DNA of 8,650 bases, from positions 1 through 8,650 of the forward strand of contig CAJVYT010000172.1 of NCBI GenBank assembly GCA_913009765.1, read 5' to 3'. Shown here one piece after another: positions 7,307 through 8,650 of this stretch (its first letter is position 1; every line of letters begins with the position of its first letter). The notes below the pieces were generated by a model. The model did no database searches and was not told the origin of the DNA. It worked only from the letters and a program-made list of their open reading frames with translations. Position numbers and translations under genes: made by a program. The DNA is from an uncultured candidate division Zixibacteria bacterium (GTDB lineage Bacteria; Zixibacteria; MSB-5A5; GN15; FEB-12).

Positions 7307-8584
7307 TATTTCCTCCTCTTAGTTAGATTTAATTTCTGCATCTTTCTTACCACTGTAGATTGATTAATATTTAATGCTTCAGCTATCTCGTATGTTGAAT
7401 TAAAACGACTCAGAGCTTCCTGCAATATTTTATATTCAGTATCTTGCATAGCTTTGTGTAAGTTCAGATCTTCTATACCGATATCATCATTTCTGTTTAT
7501 ACCGCTCTCTTTGTTTATATAATTCGGCAGATCATTGATCATTATTTCATCTGTATTTGACGTTATTGCAAGTCTTTCTACAAGGTTTTCAAGCTCTCTA
7601 ATGTTGCCCGGCCATGCATATTGTTGCATATAATTTAAGGCGGTATCCGATAGAATTTTTTTATATTTATATTTCAAGTTGTATTTTTTAAGAAAATAGA
7701 TGGATAAAGTTTTAATTGCCTCTTTTCGATACCTTAGCGGCGGCACAGTGATGGGAATAACATTTAATCTATAAAATAAATCTTCTCTGAATAGTTTTTG
7801 TTGAACCAAATTTTTTAAATCCCTGTTGGTTGCTGATATTATCCTTATATCAGTGCTGATATATTTGTTTGCTCCAATCCTTCTTAAACGTTTTTCCTGT
7901 ATTACATCAAGAAGTTTGTTTTGTATTTGAAGCGGGATTTCCGCTATTTCATCAAAAAAGACAGTTCCGTCATTGGCGTATTCTACCAGTCCTTTTTTTC
8001 CTGTATTCTTGGCACCGGTAAAAGATCCGCTTTCGTATCCGAATAATTCTGCTTCCATAAGGTCTTGAGGTATCGCAGCGCAATTAATGGTAATAAACGG
8101 TTTGCTGCTTCTTGCACTCAACATGTGTATTTTTTTTGCCAACATGCTTTTGCCAACCCCGGTTTCACCTTCCAGCAATATTGTAGCTTCTGTGTTTGAA
8201 ATCTTTTTCACTGTTTCCATAACGATTTTCATTGCATCATCTGATGCTATAAAATCTTTTTTTTCAGGGTTGGCACTGGATAGAATATTTTGGTAAACCT
8301 TTATAGCATTTTGCGAATTCTGAAGTTCTTTTTGTAAAGTCATAAGTTCTGTTATGTTTCTTGAATTGGTTACAACTCTTACTATCTTACCTGTAGATTC
8401 ATCTATTATTGGATTACTTGTAACCACTAACGTTTCGCCTCTGTTTGTTGTCTGCATACCTGTGACTCTCTGTCTTTTCTTGATTGCCTTAAGCGTAAAT
8501 GAGGGATTGAAATATCCGCTTTTTTCTAATTCCGAGACATGTTTTCCTATAACCCGGTTTCGCGGTATATCATAGTTTTTCTCT
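7306..8584 (-). CDS. Sigma-54-dependent transcriptional activator (PAS, AAA+, HTH), N-terminus missing
   Basis: Cytoplasmic enhancer-binding protein that uses ATP to open sigma-54 RNA polymerase promoters. There are 425 intact genomic codons; numbering here starts at the Glu encoded by 8581-8583. Residues 1 to about 80 look like the end of a PAS sensor domain, ending VTNSRNITEL, followed by a probable coiled-coil linker at 80-100. The AAA+ domain has Walker A GETGVGKS (139-146), the sigma-54 contact loop GSFTGA (186-191, Ser replacing the common Ala), Walker B GTVFFDEI (206-213), sensor I SATNRDL (250-256) and WPGNIREL (324-331). A Fis/TyrR-like helix-turn-helix lies at about 395-419 (IAEALNINQSTVVRK). 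The reading frame continues into adapter DNA and finds a false GTG start at 8601; the real start is outside the window. It is probably the local regulator of this operon, sensing the substrate or a product through PAS (inference). Confidence 0.92.
7312..7317 (-). promoter_or_regulatory. Aminotransferase ribosome binding site inside the regulator's last codons
   Basis: A perfect AGGAGG on the minus strand, five bases before the ATG at 7306. The same bases are the two AGG arginine codons near the regulator's C-terminus. With the TAATG stop/start overlap this fixes the aminotransferase start and points to translational coupling with the regulator. Confidence 0.8.
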
Positions 8585-8650
8585 AGATCGGAAGAGCACA
8601 CGTCTGAACTCCAGTCACACTGATATAACTCGTATGCCGTCTTCTGCTTG
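8585..8650 (+). other. Illumina TruSeq-type adapter read-through (non-genomic)
   Basis: From 8585 to the final base the plus strand matches, from memory, the TruSeq indexed adapter: AGATCGGAAGAGC and the rest of the 34-nt common part (8585-8618), then ACTGATAT (8619-8626), matching the extended form of index 25 as I recall it, then a 24-nt P7 tail ending TCTTCTGCTTG (8627-8650). There is one apparent mismatch, A for T at 8628. The match runs exactly to the end of the sequence, so this is untrimmed library adapter. It should be removed, and the last trustworthy genomic base is about 8584. Confidence 0.97.

Noticed and set aside
7306..8584. Sigma-54 promoter (-24/-12) inside the window
   Set aside because: I looked by eye for TGGCAC-N5-TTGC-like elements on the minus strand before the enzyme genes and found no convincing match. 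The TGGCAC-like strings near 8011 and 8269 read on the plus strand, away from the operon, and lack a -12 partner.
8599..8601. GTG start codon for a complete 431-residue regulator
   Set aside because: The codon lies in adapter sequence, so the start is artificial and the gene is partial.

Overview
The window is one compact operon-like block read entirely from the minus strand. It appears to encode uptake and breakdown of an amino acid or amine-like compound. In transcription order (right to left) it holds: a sigma-54-dependent transcriptional activator (5' end missing), a class III PLP aminotransferase of the GABA/omega-amino-acid type, a periplasmic branched-chain-amino-acid-type binding protein, the permeases LivH and LivM, the ATPases LivG and LivF, and an NAD(P)-dependent aldehyde dehydrogenase (3' end missing). 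Gaps between genes range from a 14-nt overlap to 43 nt. There is no non-coding stretch over 300 bases, and I see no RNA gene, mobile element or CRISPR array.

The last 66 bases (8585-8650) are not genomic. They match an Illumina TruSeq-style read-through adapter with index and P7 tail. The apparent start of the rightmost gene (peptide MCSSDL) is translated from that adapter, so the regulator is truncated at its N-terminus and the operon's promoter lies outside the window.

Organism: base composition is AT-rich by eye. The binding protein has a signal-peptidase-I type signal with an AxA site and no lipobox, which suggests a cell with a periplasm (diderm). An AT-rich diderm, perhaps anaerobic, bacterium fits; a diderm Firmicute, a Deferribacterota-like lineage or another group cannot be separated from this sequence alone.

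Proposed logic (inference): the importer brings in the substrate, the aminotransferase moves its amino group to an acceptor and makes an aldehyde (semialdehyde), and the aldehyde dehydrogenase oxidises it to the acid. The PAS-containing activator would switch on sigma-54 transcription in response to a ligand. The substrate is not determined; GABA, beta-alanine, 5-aminovalerate, taurine and similar compounds remain possible. The most interesting local structure is a hairpin with a GNRA (GCAA) loop between the binding-protein and livH genes, whose 3' arm can also pair with the livH ribosome binding site.
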